Notes under the pieces: generated by a model
Told to the model about the DNA's origin: nothing
Databases searched by the model: none
Seen by the model: only the letters and a program-made list of their open reading frames with translations
Position numbers and translations under genes: made by a program
Shown: in pieces, positions 11,395 through 24,600 of the stretch
Numbering within the stretch: position 1 is the first letter of the stretch
Layout of the letters: each line of letters begins with the position of its first letter
Source of the DNA: Spisula solida
Lineage: Eukaryota > Mollusca > Bivalvia > Venerida > Mactridae
NCBI GenBank assembly: GCA_947247005.1
Contig: OX365948.1
Location: 10,405,455 to 10,469,454, forward strand
Direction of reading: 5' to 3'
Length of the DNA stretch: 64,000 nucleotides

Positions 11395-11820
11395 CAATAA
11401 CATTGTATCAACCAAATACTGTTCAAATTATGGCCTGGACAAGAATTAAGTACGAAAAATTACAAAGGGGAATAACTAAAAAAATATACAATCAAGAGTT
11501 ATGGTTTTTGAGCACTTCACTTCCCCTCAATGAGGTCTATTCACCTATGAAGTTTCAAATTGATATCTCAAATACGGTTCAAATTATGGCCCGGACAAGA
11601 ATTAAGTCTAAAAAATTACAAAGGGGATTAACTCCAAAAATATGCAATCAAGAGTTATGGTTCTTGTGCACTGCACTTCCAATCAATGAGGTCTATTCAC
11701 CTATGAAGTTTCATATTGATATCTCTAATACTGTTCAAGTTATTGCCTGGACAAAAGTGTGACGGACGGAAGGACGGACAAAGCGGCGACTATATGCTCA
11801 CCCTCCGGGGAGCATAAAAA
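11395..11820. repeat. Pearl/HINE-like element with two internal modules
   Basis: Two to three modules of about 160 bp (GTTCAAATTATGGCCTGGAC and then AATTAAGT) are followed by GACGGACGGAAGGACGGAC and an end CTCCGGGGAGCATAAA. The 119-codon open frame over it is a by-product of the repeats. Related sequence lies at 24333-24600, where the opposite end, with the hairpin AATCGGTAAAACCGATT, is preserved. Confidence 0.6.
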
Positions 11821-12860
11821 TATATATAGTTAAGGCCACAATTTAACACAGCAGTAACCAGGAGAGATGTGTGTAAACCAATACAGGTACATATTTTAAA
11901 CTGCATAGAATGCATATTTATCACATAAAAAAATTACTATTTCATAAAAGAAATTTTAGATGTTTTACCACAGCCTACATAAGAAAGCACATAGTGCTAT
12001 CAAGCGCTTCCCTATGTGTATGCCACAAGCAGTGCTGACTGATAGCATACCGTTTCTCAGCACTTTGCTAGGCGAGTGCTTTCTTGCGTAACAAACTGGT
12101 TCTGAAGTGCTTTGCTGTTCAACAGTTTGGATTGCGCTCGGTAGCGGTATGGTTAGGAAACAGTCTCCAGGACTCTTATTTTGTTTCCAATAACAAACTA
12201 AAAGGATAAGTCAGTCGACCAGTAATATTAATTATGTACATGAATTGTAACTAGTAGCCTAAGGAATGTTAACACACAAATGTATGTCTCAAACAAAGGG
12301 CCCTAACTCTGGTATATATCGTCAGACCTACCATAGCTGACAATATGTCCAACTAGGCTAGATACCAAGTATTCATGTAAAGTTTCATTAAAATCCAACC
12401 AATGGAAATGGAGAATAAGCACAAACAAACATTATGACATCCATCCAGATGTCGAGCACAAAATCTGTGTTGGGAGACATACTTATTTCATCATAACACA
12501 GCAAGAAAGCAAAGATCAGAAATAAAATCCGAGTAAAATGTAGAAAACATGTTATTCATTCACAATATATTTTACAATGAAAGTGCATGTGTATCCATTA
12601 TACACAGGGTAATTTATGAGGAATATCATACACACAAATACTGTACAACAAATTCTATTATTTGTAGTAAATACTTGATGCCAAATTTAAAATACATGTA
12701 CCATAGTTACACATGGATGTCTTATATGCCACTGTTTCTTTATATTTTATGTTAGTGTTAAAGTAAATGACACAGGAATATTGACATATTTCCAAATTCA
12801 CTTAATTCACAAACATTTCCTTGACTTAAATTTCAGTCTACAACAAACTCTACTATTAGA
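11821..12860. other. Gene-free interval
   Basis: No gene recognised. A small inverted-repeat segment (AAGAAAGCAC near 11980 and GTGCTTTCTT near 12076) may be a short foldback element. The rest is A+T-rich without clear structure. Confidence 0.5.
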
Positions 12861-12861
12861 A

Positions 12862-13520
12862 ATAAACGAGAGCTGTCCACAAACAATGCGCTCCACTATT
12901 CGCAGCGCCATGCTGGGATAGTACAATTATTATATATTCAAAACAAAATGCTTCATAACAGCAGCATCACGCTCTGCTGTGTAGAGGTTGGGGCTTCTAA
13001 GTAGATAAAGGGGGATAATTTGGACAAATTATGCAGGACCATTACCTACTCATGCGTAGGTCCTCTTGGTCATGAAGGTAAACAAACAAGTAATTGAGAA
13101 TTGCAAGCAATACAGAAGTCCCCTACCGGTTTGAAGCCATTTTCAATGTTTCTGTTGCCATAGCAACCACAATTTTTGTCAGAATCAAAATATTTTTAGA
13201 CGTGCAATATCCACATACCAAGTTTCATAGACCTAGCTTGGAAACTGTTTGAGTTATGTCAGGATCCAGATATTTTGACGGACGGACCGACCCTCCGACG
13301 GCAAACCTATAGTCCCCTCCGGTCAAAAACCGGTAGGGGACTAATAAGCAATTCTTAGTCCAAAAGGGGGCATAATCAACAAAATGCTAAATTTTATCTC
13401 CTCCTGTGTAGGGGTTGGGGTCATGATGGTGAACAAGTATGCAAAGTATCAAAGAAACATATCAATGCACTATGAAGCTATTAGAGGTTAAATCAAAGCA
13501 CTGAGAGTGCTGATGGGAGG
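12862..13520. repeat. Pearl/HINE-like element (GAGCTGTCC family) interrupted by another element
   Basis: It begins with the hairpin-type end GAGAGCTGTCCACAAACAATG and continues with the GGTTGGGGTCATGATGGTGAACAAG module, also present at 14935-15080, 18090-18640, 47395-48337 and 59430-59530. An AGTCCCC-family element (13099-13342) is inserted within it. Confidence 0.6.
13099..13342 (-). mobile_element. AGTCCCC-family hairpin-ended element, copy 1
   Basis: The left end is AATTGCAAGCAATACAGAAG and then TCCCCTACCGG. The right end is a hairpin, AGTCCCCTCCGG...CCGGTAGGGGACT. It contains GACGGACGGACCGACC and an RFX-type motif GTTGCCATAGCAAC (13154-13167). The same family occurs inverted at 54252-54671. 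Confidence 0.7.
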
Positions 13521-14640
13521 CGATCTGGTTGCTGCTACTAAGGCTTAAACCTACTTTACACGTTTAATGTTCGTTTTCTTACTGCCGATCTTGTCTTGAA
13601 TGTCAAAATAGGCATACGTGACTATATAGGCATGTTGGGTATCTAAATAATTGTTAAAAGGTGCATATTAATTTATATGTAGTACGTGTATTGAATGCGT
13701 ATATCAAAAGTGGCTTTAAAATAATACTATGCGCCTATTTATCAGATTCTACAGTACAGTCTTGTAATCACTTCCCTCACAGCGTGTGACAGTCTATAGA
13801 AAGTGGCTAGCTAGTATAGCGACACCATATGATTGCATAACAGTACTTTGCAGACTGTATACGATTCATTGATAAAACCATCACTTGACCGCATTCTGAA
13901 GTTTCTAAAAATAGCTACACAGCCGGGACATTTGATGAACACGTCATTTCCGTATTATGAAACAAGTTCGGTATCAGTCGGTGTAGTGATTTTTTGCAAA
14001 AATATCGATTTAACTAACAGTTTCACAATAATTGTTAATCTTAGAATAAACAAATGTTGCTAATTGGCTTAAATCAGTTTAAAAATTTGGAGAAACATAT
14101 GTAGCAGTATTGGGAATGTTGACAGTTTCTGGAACTACTTGAATGCGGATTCACATAGCAGCCTAAAGGCGGTTAATTTTGTATTCTAACACGATCTGCG
14201 GATTAATCGTTAAAATATAGAGCGGACCTAACAATGTATTATTACCCCCATAAAACATACCTATCAAATTGGCTGTTTCTATTTACGCCCAGTATCACGT
14301 GACATATTTATGAATGAATGAACGTAAACTTTATAGTAAAATTTTCTACGAGTCACGATGACAAGGCGAGTTGCACGAGAATCCAGTGTTACAGCTATGA
14401 CGCATCTATTTTTAGAAACTCCAATATACTCTAGAAACCAAGTTTCATTAAAGCTTCTGATAATCAATTCATTTATATTTTTCATTTTATGAAATAGATA
14501 CCATATACTCGTGTTATTAAAATTGTTTGAATGTTTAAAATGTGGTATTTCCTTCAGAAAATTACGAAGGTCGTTTTCATTAACGAGGGAGGTAATTGTA
14601 CCAGCTAATAAGCCACTCAATTTCAGCGTGGAATTATGTT
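13521..14640. other. Gene-free interval
   Basis: No recognisable gene. A 113-codon minus-strand open frame (14279-14620) has no domain I recognise and no supporting neighbours. Confidence 0.5.
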
Positions 14641-14731
14641 CAATGTCAAATGGGTGAAAATGGAATGCGCGCAGTTAAATAGTGCGGGATATTATCGTAT
14701 TTAGAATCGAAATAAAAACTCTGTTCTTGTA

Positions 14732-14835
14732 TATTGTCGGTGAATAAAACACGGGCACTCGTTCGGATGCGGAAAATTAAATCACTCGTGCTACGCACTC
14801 GTGAACTCCTGCCCGTGTTTTATTCACCGACAATA
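14732..14835. repeat. 104-bp perfect-arm hairpin element
   Basis: Arms of 26 bp (14732-14757 and 14810-14835) are exact reverse complements, beginning TATTGTCGGTGAATAAAACA. The loop contains ACTCGTGCTACGCACTCGTG, itself partly palindromic. Weaker pairing continues outside the arms (AAAACTCTGTT / AACAGATTTTT). It looks like a very short foldback MITE. Confidence 0.8.
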
Positions 14836-14930
14836 AACGCAAACAGATTTTTATTTCTTAAGAAATGGGCAATGGTAGTAATGAGAGGCTTAAACGCCTC
14901 CCAAAAACCTGTACCTAAACTTTAACATTT

Positions 14931-15080
14931 GCATTTCTAAGTCCAAAAGGGGGCATAATTTCAACAAAATGCTTGATAGAGTTACCTACCCATGTGTATG
15001 GGTTAGGGTCATGATGGTGAACAAGTATGTAAAGCAATATGTGAATGCACTTTGAAAAAATTAGAGGTGAAAACAACCAC
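14931..15080. repeat. Fragment of the GAGCTGTCC-family module
   Basis: One module starting AAGTCCAAAAGGGGGCATAA, with the GTCATGATGGTGAACAAG core shared with the other copies. No ends are preserved. Confidence 0.6.
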
Positions 15081-15650
15081 GACAGTGTTTGATGATGGAT
15101 AATTTTTTTAGAACTAGTTTAAACATTCAAGTTGTATTATATGATCCTATGTATGTCGAGCTTAGCTAGATATACAGCTTGAAATTCAACCTGCAGTGTT
15201 TTTGTTTCAAGGAGTTGGGTGTTTCCTTTATGAATATTTATATGATATACTAGGAATTTGATGTGTGAATAATCAACTTTGAAGTCCCAATTTGCTGAAT
15301 TGTTTCTTCCTAAAATGTGTCCCATTTCATTTTCCATTCTTACTCACAAACACTCATTAGTTTCTCGGGCAGTGTGAGCATACTATGGTACAACTAAGTA
15401 CTACTATTTCCATTAAAGACATAACATTTACTCATGTTCCCGTAAAATCATGTTTTCTGCCTCTTCGGGCATTTAAGAACATTCGTTGCCAATGACATTA
15501 TTATGACGTATATGGCATCATCAACTGTTCCTACATTGACACAATGACATCATTCACAAATAATTATTAAATATATATCTTTTAAAAGAGACTTATTAAT
15601 TTGGCAAAGCTATAGCCTTTCAACAAGCAGACATGTATTTTAACATCCTG
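15081..15650. other. Gene-free interval
   Basis: No gene or clear repeat structure seen; A+T-rich. Confidence 0.5.
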
Positions 15651-17335
15651 TATGTTGATCACAAAAGTTCACCTTAAATGTGACCTCTAGAGCGTTAACA
15701 AGGTTTTTCTTCAATGTGACCTGGTGACTTTGTTTTTGACCCCAGATGACCCAGTTGTAAACCTGACCTAGATTTCATAGAGGCAAACATTGTGACCAAG
15801 TTTCATATAGATTAGGTAAAAAATGTGACCTCTGGAGCGTTAACAAGGTTTTTCTTTGATGTGACCAGGTGACCTACTTTTTGACCCAAGATGACCCAGT
15901 TTCAAACTTGACCTAGATTTCATAGAGGCAAACATTGTGACCAAGTTTCATATAGATTAGGTAAAAAATGTGACCTCTAGAGCGTTAACAAGGTTTTTCT
16001 TTTATGTGACCTGGTGACCTACTTTTTGACCCAAGATAACCCAGTTGTGAACTTGACCTAGATTTAATAGACACACATTGTGACCAAGTTTCATTAAGAT
16101 TACATAAAATGTGACCTCTATACAGGGTGTTATTTCCTGTTTTTGTTTGCTGACTTACGTGGAAAATTTCATCATTTAATAAGACATTGTTGTCTGAGCA
16201 TTCATTTTGAGAAAAACAAGGTTTTATAGTCACAGAGATGATGAAAATTTTGTGAAAATCTAAGAACTTTGCAATGCAATAATGAAAGGGGGAGAAAATG
16301 GTGAGTTTATTTAAAAAAGGAAAGCAGGCAACCTTCAAAATATTCATTAACATTCACCAAAGAAGCAAAATATCAATATTAAGTTATTATTATTGAGAAC
16401 ACCCAACATGAGAGCTTAGATAGAAGCAAAAGGTAATAATGTGAACTTTTATCCAAATAAAAAGTTCATAGATATAGATCAGAGTCATTTACTGTGTAAG
16501 CATTTATAAGAAAGCAGAAACCACTTATTACAACAAATCAGCAGAAAAAACACGATACTTCACAAAAAGTACTGACATTTAAACTCAAACCTAAGGGCAT
16601 GTGGCCTAGATAGAGCTCGGACATGAGCCTTATGGTTAATCTGTTTCCTATACATGATGAACATTAGTGCATGCATATCCATCTTCCTTGAATAAGGGAC
16701 ACCTGGGATGTCATTTGGGGTAGGCATGTAAATATATACAACAAATGTCTTGTCAAATGATGAAATTTTCGACGTAAGTCCGCAAGTAAAAATCGGAAAT
16801 AACACCATATGTAAAATGACGACGTCACTTCCTGTTTTAAAGCAAAACATATTAATAAGTACCTATTTTAGAAGAAGAGATCACTTTTACACACTCTCAC
16901 AAAAAATCAGTCAAATTCATTAAAAGTTATAAGCGTTTATGGCAGGTCCCCGTTTTTTTGGGACACCCTGTAGTGTCAATAAGGTTTTTCTTTGATGTGA
17001 CCTGGTGACCTACTTTTTGACCCTAGATAACCCTAGATGACCTAGTTTCAAACTTGACCTAGATTTCATAGAGACACACATTGTGACAAAGTTTCATATA
17101 GATTAGGTAAAAAATGTGACCTCTAGAGCGTTAACAAGGTTTTTCTTCAATGTGACCTGGTGACCTAGTTTTTGACCCCAGATGACCCAGTTGCGAACTT
17201 GACATTGATTTTATAAAGTCAAACATTGTGACCAAGTTTCATGAAGATTAAATGAAAACTGTGACCTCTAAGTGTTAACAGTCAAATTGTTGACGGCGCA
17301 CGGCAGACAAAAGGGTGATCACAATAGCTGAAACC
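15651..17335. repeat. Pearl/HINE-like TGACC-rich element, interrupted
   Basis: Modules of about 155 bp read GTGACCTGGTGACCTACTTT, TTGACCC, AACTTGACCTAGATTTCATA and GTGACCAAGTTTCAT. The block is split by a CAGGGTG-ended element at 16121-16972; the module text resumes immediately after it. The right end has a decayed GACGG tract and GATCACAATAGC. Same family as 25584-27773 and 60980-61345. Confidence 0.75.
16121..16972. mobile_element. CAGGGTG-ended element, 848 bp (family 3), nested in a TGACC repeat
   Basis: The outermost ends are CAGGGTGTTATTTCC and, inverted, CAGGGTGTCCCAAAAAAACG, flanked by TA. A longer imperfect inverted repeat of about 70 bp joins 16127-16195 to 16735-16806 and stops about 165 bp short of the right end. 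The interrupted host repeat (CTCTA before, GTGTCAATAAGG after) confirms insertion. Open frames inside resemble no transposase. Confidence 0.7.
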
Positions 17336-17539
17336 GATATTGCACGCTTTGCTCGCAGAAATTTATCTGTGCAATGCAAGAACCTTGTAATATAACCATG
17401 CAGAAAGGTCAGAATCATGTCAAATTCATTTAGTAAACAGCTAATTTGAAATAAAAAACAAGTGTTCGAGTAATTGATAAATCATGGTTTTATTGCGACG
17501 GATGGAAGTACACATGTGTAATGATCTTTTTAAACAAAG

Positions 17540-17760
17540 TACTGTAAAATCACTTATTTTTGTGGGCATTAACTTCTGTGGATTTTTGTAAAATGCCATT
17601 TTTGCTGGGTTTATAATTCATGGATTAGAAAACACGGATTTAAGAAACCCTTGTTCCGCATGTGGGAGGTCAACTTTTAATGGGGATTAAATTTCATGGT
17701 TAAGACACACCATGAAATCAAGAAAAGCTCCACCACCATGAAAAATAATGATTTTACATT
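17540..17760. mobile_element. ACTGTAAAATCA-family MITE, copy 1
   Basis: Ends are ACTGTAAAATCACTTATTTT and the inverted AATGATTTTACATT. The body contains GTGGGCATTAAC, GGGATTAAATTTCATGG and CACCATGAAA. Other copies are at 59934-60317 and 62638-63433. Confidence 0.75.
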
Positions 17761-17767
17761 AAACATT

Positions 17768-17895
17768 ATAAATCATGTAAATACACTAATACAAACTGAA
17801 CCGTTAAAGCAACATGTAAATACACTTATACAAACTGAACAGTTAAAGCAATGTAAATACACGAATACAAACTGAACAATTAAAGCAACATATTT
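17768..17895 (+). repeat. Tandem repeat of about 42 bp, three copies
   Basis: Three copies of a unit containing ATGTAAATACACTAATACAA, ACTGAAC and GTTAAAGCAA, directly after the ACTGTAAAATCA MITE. Confidence 0.8.
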
Positions 17896-18089
17896 ATGAT
17901 AAAACTAAAGAACAAAGACAATACCCATAACACAGATGAAACACAGAAAACATAAAACTATGTAAGCCATTTCACTTGTTGATAAACATTGATGTAAACT
18001 TCTATGACAATACCTTAGTTACAATATTGTAACATGGTGACTATACCCCCACAATACCACCTTGTCACAGAAATATGACCACCATAAGA

Positions 18090-18640
18090 AACAAGAGCTG
18101 TCCTCGAAAAGAGTGCTCCACTATGGTAATCACTCAACAGTAAATCAAAGCAATAAAAGTAAGCTGTGTAAGAAGAATATACTCCCGTGTAGTGGTTGGG
18201 TTATGATGGTGAACAAGTACCGTATGCAAAGTATCAAAGCAATATCTCGATGCACTTTGAAAAATACTTGAGGTTGTACCTAAACTTTAACATGGATTTC
18301 TACCTAAAAAAAATTTAAGTAGAAAAAGGCAGATAATTTGGACAAAATGCTTGATAAGAGTAGCCAACTCCAGTGTATAGGTTGGGGTCATGATAGTGAA
18401 CAAGCAATATGACAACAGACTTTAAAACATTTGAGGTTGTACCTAAACTTTAACATAGATTTTTAAGTCAAAAGGGGGAATAATTTCAACAAAATGCTTG
18501 ACCCGTGTAGGGTTGGGGTCATGATGGTGAACAAGTGTATAAAGTATCAAAGATATATGTCAATGCACTTTAAAATATTTAGGGTTGTACCTAAACTTTT
18601 ACATTGATTTCTAAGTCGCAAATGGTCAAAGTCGTTATCT
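18090..18640. repeat. Pearl/HINE-like element, GAGCTGTCC family
   Basis: It starts AACAAGAGCTGTCCTCG and then AAAGAGTGCTCCACTATGG. Three modules of about 150 bp follow (GGTTGGGGTCATGATGGTGA, GAGGTTGTACCTAAACTTTA). The 47395-48337 copy is its inverted counterpart. Confidence 0.65.
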
Positions 18641-19528
18641 CACATGCCTATCAAAATATCTATGTTTAAAAAAGGTTAATTACCAGGTAAAAATAAATAG
18701 GATAGATATAGATTATGATAACATGCAAAATTATTTCATGACAAACAAAACTAGTACAATGAAGAAAATCAGTTATAAACTAGTTATAAATTTCCGACCA
18801 CCAACCACCTATTTATCACCAACTTATAGATATACTTTTAACTTTCATAAATAAATACTGGATATTAACAATGTTCACAACATGTTTACTATTACAATGT
18901 ACATCGTGTCATAGAATGTATACATTATATGATATTTACAATGATTATCACATGTATGTTATAGCACAGAGAATTTAACCTGACCCTGATCTTTATACAT
19001 GAATATATTAAAGGTTCTTGCATTGAATATATAAATTTCTGAACAAATCGTGCTATACGGGTCCTTTAGATTTGTGTCGGTATTACACCCTGAGCCTCTC
19101 TGTGATACATTCCGCTTACTAAAACATACAACTAGGATTATAAATATAGACAATATATCAGCTGATAAATTATGCTAATAGAAGGTTGAGGGTTGTGTCA
19201 CAATCTCCGTACTATACCATCTCATTAAATGGTTGGTATTAGAAGTTACAAAATACATATCACCCAATACATGTGTATGTTTAATTATATCACGTACATT
19301 AATTGCAGTAAATAGCTAACAATATATGTTTTTTAAAAGTATCCAACAAAAAATAAATAACATTCTGGCTATTTTTCAATACACTGGTACCCAAATTAGA
19401 ATTAATGCAAAGATACAAAAAATGGGATAATGTTATTTATTACTTAAACAGAAATAGTTGCTTCTAAATACATGTAAATAAATTTTATCAATATAAAAAT
19501 CTTTGGATTTAATCTATACTGAAAAAAT

Positions 19529-20189
19529 AAAGTTTAGCAAGTTTTTCAGGGTACTAATATTTATACTTGTATGGCGATGAATGCAAATGTGATGTAATTA
19601 ACATATCGGCCATGACTTAAGTATCAAAATACAGTGGTCAATTTGTTTTTCGTGGTTTTGTGAAGCCATGACGTCATTTGTAAAGAAAATACATATAACA
19701 CGTGCAGGAGAAAATCTGATTGGTTGGTTTGCATCGGCAATTTTTATCGCATAACGACTCGCAGGCCAAAAAATTACCATCTCCGTATTGATTAAACAAT
19801 CACACTAGAATTTTCAACGATTAAACAAATTTTGGTCCTTCTTGGGAGTAGAGGAGATAAGGAACAAAATGCCATCAAAGGAACATGACCTTGAACAAAC
19901 ATTGAACCAAAATGGTATAATATTCCTCTAACCTTTGTTTAAAAGCTTGGTAACAGCAAGAGACAAACGCGTTCGACTGTAACGACTCCTTGAGTGTTTT
20001 CCAATTAGCGACCTGAGTAAAAAATATCTCATTACATGTGACGAATGTGTGCCAGGATAAAGATTTCCTTTACTTAAATTGTTGAATTTCAAATGGAATG
20101 AAATGACCTTATGATTAAAAAACTTTCCTACTGTTAAATTTCATGCAATTTCACGAAAACAAATAAAAAAGTCCAACTTGCTAAACTTT
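19529..20189. repeat. Possible inverted-repeat element
   Basis: Arms AAAGTTTAGCAAGTT (19529-19543) and AACTTGCTAAACTTT (20175-20189) are exact reverse complements 660 bp apart. No target duplication was identified and there is no coding content. Confidence 0.4.
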
Positions 20190-21566
20190 TTTTTATAAGT
20201 ATATTTGGTAAGTTTTAAAAAAGCAAGTCTGAAAAACATTATGCTATCTGACGATTACATGCCATATATAAGTCTCTGTATTATTATATATAAACAAAGC
20301 GTACTAACCAATCACTGTATGATTTATTGGAATACAATACAATTTAACTTGTATGACTTATTGTGAGCAAAAGCATCTGCGATTTCCGATCACTGTATGA
20401 CTAATTGGAAGACTATACATTTCCATGTGCATGCCTTATTGTGATAACCGGAAGTTGACTCGTCTATAAACAGTGATATAAAACAAGAACATCAAAGTTT
20501 GATCCAAGTTAAAGCCAAGTTGACATTAAGTTGAGCAGTGTTCCGTGACTAGAACATGCAGTTATATTTATTTTACGAATATTTCATACATGAAACAGAG
20601 CCATATTCTCACTCGGACACAAACACCAATACTGCTCATAATACAGAGTACTCCATAGGTTCAGCAATATTTACACATACTTCATAGATAATATAGAATT
20701 TATGAGTTTCTACAAAATTGTATCAGTTTACAAATGGAGTATAAAAGATGAAAATTACTCTTTGGTTAAAATATAAAAATGAATAACAATGTACTGGTAT
20801 GAGTCTTGTCCCTTCATAATAAAATTGTCAATACTTTCATGAATTGACCATGGCCTTATTGATGATATACAAGAATATGGAAGGCAAAAATTTCATAATT
20901 GAAGATGGTTTTAATGCATTAATTAGTTTAAAGTAGTTAGAACTCAAAGAAAGATTTAATCTCATTACATGACTTTCCTCATTCCGGGTTAGAGCTTTAG
21001 TATATTTCAACAGAAAGATGTGTATTTGCGTGTAATTAGTGTCATATGATAAAAAAGAATCTAACACTTGTTGCCAATTGATACAAACTTATAATAAACA
21101 TGTTCAGGAAATATGATTAAGTTTTTCAGAGGCTCCCTTAATATAATTTCCAGAACTAGTTAAATATAAAATGACGACTTGTGATAGATCCTCTACATAT
21201 AGAGTAACACACTGGTAAGTACATTTCATGGTAAGGGTCAGAATATCAGCATCATAGAAATATTGAGAACAAGAAAATCACTATGACGCAATGGTTATGA
21301 ATAAATTATGCAGAAATTAACTTTCCCATCCTCAAATTATGCATTAGTAATGATACAGTTTTAATGACATGGAATGGAAGATTTGAGATCAGTATAGCCA
21401 CCTAGACTAAAGTAATAACAATGCTGAACTCTTTGGTGTACATCTAAACCTTATACATTCTCACATATCACAGGCCCAACATAATAACACGTTTACCAAG
21501 TGGAACAGCAAACCTTTGGTATGAACACCATAAAACTGTCTGGACATATACAGACAGTACAATACA

Positions 21567-22172
21567 TACAGGGGGATCCATTAATTCCGCACATTAGTAA
21601 ATGCCTATTACTTCACTATTTCTTTACTTACACATATAAATTTGGTATTGTAGGAAAGGTAATAAATAAAAATTTCTGCTGAAAGGAAAGAAATAATTGG
21701 CATTGTGCCATCAAAGTGACGTTATGATGTCATCGATGACGTCATAAATTTGAGTATTTCCAAATTCGAATCATAAAACTATTTTATGAATTGGGGAAAT
21801 CTGCGATTTAGGTGAAAAGTAAACTTGAAAAGTGTGTCCAAATACACATGTGCCTTCAAGAAGGAATATTGTTGGATATGTCCAATGAAATGAAACATTC
21901 GTTTCGTCGGGAAAAGAGACTGGTTACCTAGCTGCATGCAACAGCGTCATGTGCAGAATTGAAAACGACGTTTGAAACTCATTTCAGAGAAAATGGGTGG
22001 TCACATTGAACGTTTGCTTTAGATAGGGATTCTATAGTTGAATATCTGTTTTAGATCAGATCAAAACTTACACGTATACTCTACAATTACATGTATTCTT
22101 TAATATGATAGCTTTAAAGATGTTGAAGTTATAAGCATTTAATAATGTGCGGAATTAATGAATCACCCTGTA
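21567..22172. mobile_element. CAGGGGG/CAGGGTG-ended MITE, 602 bp (family 4)
   Basis: Imperfect inverted repeats of about 36 bp read CAGGGGGATCCATTAATTCC on the left and CAGGGTGATTCATTAATTCC from the right. TA flanks both ends. Inside, 21720-21755 holds a cluster of TGACGTCA-like motifs. Confidence 0.8.
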
Positions 22173-24332
22173 TATACCAACCAATGTTAACAAGAGCATG
22201 TAGAACACAAAATGATGACCAACTACCCAATGTTCCTAGACTGAAGTGTTCTCAAGCTACCATACATTAACCCTTTGGTCTACAAACAGACAGACAAACA
22301 TCAGCCAATCAATATACCCACCCATCTTCAATGAGGGGGCATACTTAAACATCAACTTCAAAATTTTATTGGACGAAAACATATAGTATGTTTATTTCAA
22401 ATATATAGAACCAGTAAATGAAGTCAATCAATACTGATTAAGGTCTAAAACTGCAGTACATTCTATCCTACTATAGCTGAGTAGCTGCCTATTGAATAAT
22501 ATTCTTTTTTGCGTTTGACTGAGACAGTTGTATTGCATGGCCATTCAGTTTCATCCCAGCCTAATTGGCCAATGAGCTCCAGCTTGGAAGGAGAATGATA
22601 GTCTAACTATAGCACAGTATATACAAATAGCAGTGTAATATCAATTATACATGTTTTAACATTTCATACAATAAATTCAAACGGTGGTTCAATTAAAATA
22701 CTACCCTATATAATAGTGTGAAAATAGTAAGCTGACCGCTCCAACCTCTCTAACCATACACTTGATACATTGTCTTGTTCAACTGGATCTCTAGAAAAAT
22801 CCCTGGTAGAATATTTGTGAAAAGACATTGAGTGCTCGACATAACTGATATTGCAAATGCTGCTCATGGAAAAATCTACCCATTCTAAAAACATCCATTC
22901 ATGCATAAATGATAGGATTAGATTAATATTTTAGGACTATAAGGAAGCTTAAACTCACTTTTATTAATTGGGTCCTACATGTATATAAAGTGAGTTAGTG
23001 ATTATCACACATACAATACCGTATGTTCGTCCTGGATTTCAAAAATCACAGCTCAATCTGTGAGGTAAAATTTGAGGTAATTATTATAAGACTAACCTAC
23101 ATCTGGGTATAATAACTCAAATAAAACCAGATTTAATAATATCAGGCAATATGAGAAAAGTAACAAAACTATAAAGTTCAAGAATGTAATGATAATCAGG
23201 TTTTAACATTAAATTTTGTTGCTAGAAAAATAGTTCTTGTATGAGTCTATACAAAAACTTACTTATACTCTTACAATGTATAGTAATCCCCTTCATTTAA
23301 TTCTGTAACTTAAAACTGTTTATAAGAACATAAATAGTGATTGATACCCTCAATTTAACTTGGCACTGTTTTATCAAAGCTCTAAGTTTAAATAGATATT
23401 TGAAAGTTACTGACTTAACATTTAAATTACAAATTCTAAACCAACTACATATTGTGGTGCAGTGACTTGCTGTATTAACAACAACTGAGATAATAAACTC
23501 CTACAAACCATGTCTGTCTGTCCACAGTTTGAACTTGCTAAAAAATTAAAATTACATTACTAATTTAAATTTGTGCCTTACATCTAAGATTTCAGTAAGT
23601 GCTTTGATAAAACAGTACACTGCATAGCAATGCAACCAAATGTGCCTACATGGAGAGGAATGGATGCCTTTAAATGTGTGTCCATTGAGTTCAGAAAACA
23701 TTCCTGTTGTGCGTGTCAGACATGCTTAAAACATACATGTACAAAAATATTGATAACAGTACAACAAAATACAAACACCTAACAATATAGCAGACCTAAC
23801 AATACTGAAATGAACATATCATAGAAAGAACAGGAATTCAATCAATAACAACAATTTTACATACATTTAACATAAATATGCCAACTGGTGTAATATAACA
23901 ACATGCTAGAAATACATGTTTCTAAAAACACTGACAATAAACAGAAAACAAATAACTGACAATGTATTAATCCAAATGTAGGAAGATCTCAAACACAAAG
24001 TTCCGTATGTACTGCATGAGTAAGTATGTAACTACACTATCCAAAATCTCATCATACATATAATTTACATGGAACAGAAATTATACTATCAGTGAAGTAA
24101 GATATTCCTGTTGTGTGTATCAGACATAAAACTAGCACAATCGCTAGAGTCCAGAAAAATAGAAAACAAGTATAACAATACCAACATGGTTAAAGGGAAG
24201 CAACTCAGACCCTTACCTAAATGTTTCATATTTTTCCTATCTAAGTTGCCAATCTTACAGTCAAACATTATATTACATAAATACAAAATCTATATCAGAC
24301 AGCTTACCCTTTACTTACACTGACAAATTAGA

Positions 24333-24600
24333 AACAAGAAATCGGTAAAACCGATTTACACTCCCCGAAGCAAGTGCTTGTCCCAATATGGGAAATAGTG
24401 TATTACAGATAGTCAGAAACAGGTTAAACTAGAAAATAATGTAGAGTTATGGTTCTTTGACACTGCACTTTACCTGTGAAGTTTCAATCAAGTGGCAACA
24501 ATACTGTTCAAATTATGAGCTGGACAAGCATTAATTTAAATACAAAAGGGAGATAATTAAAAATAAAAGCTCCGGGAGTCGGATGTGTCACCTGACGAAA
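24333..24600. repeat. Pearl/HINE-like fragment with terminal hairpin
   Basis: It starts ACAAGAAATCGGTAAAACCG with the hairpin AATCGGT-AAA-ACCGATT, then CTCCCCGAAG. The body (GTTCAAATTATGAGCTGGAC) matches 11395-11820. No GACG tract remains. Confidence 0.6.

Larger units (their letters stand above)
18641..24330. other. Gene-free A+T-rich interval, downstream of EPT1 on the minus strand
   Basis: No gene recognised on either strand; the scattered open frames are under 80 codons and without domains. It contains a possible 660-bp inverted-repeat element (19529-20189, arms AAAGTTTAGCAAGTT), diverged duplicates around 20310-20470, and the CAGGGGG-ended element at 21567-22172. Part could be EPT1 3' UTR or intergenic sequence. 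Confidence 0.5.

Noticed and set aside
11403..11762. 119-codon open frame
   Set aside because: It is an internally duplicated translation of HINE-like modules.
14279..14620. 113-codon minus-strand open frame
   Set aside because: No recognisable family and no partner exons; kept only as an unannotated open frame.
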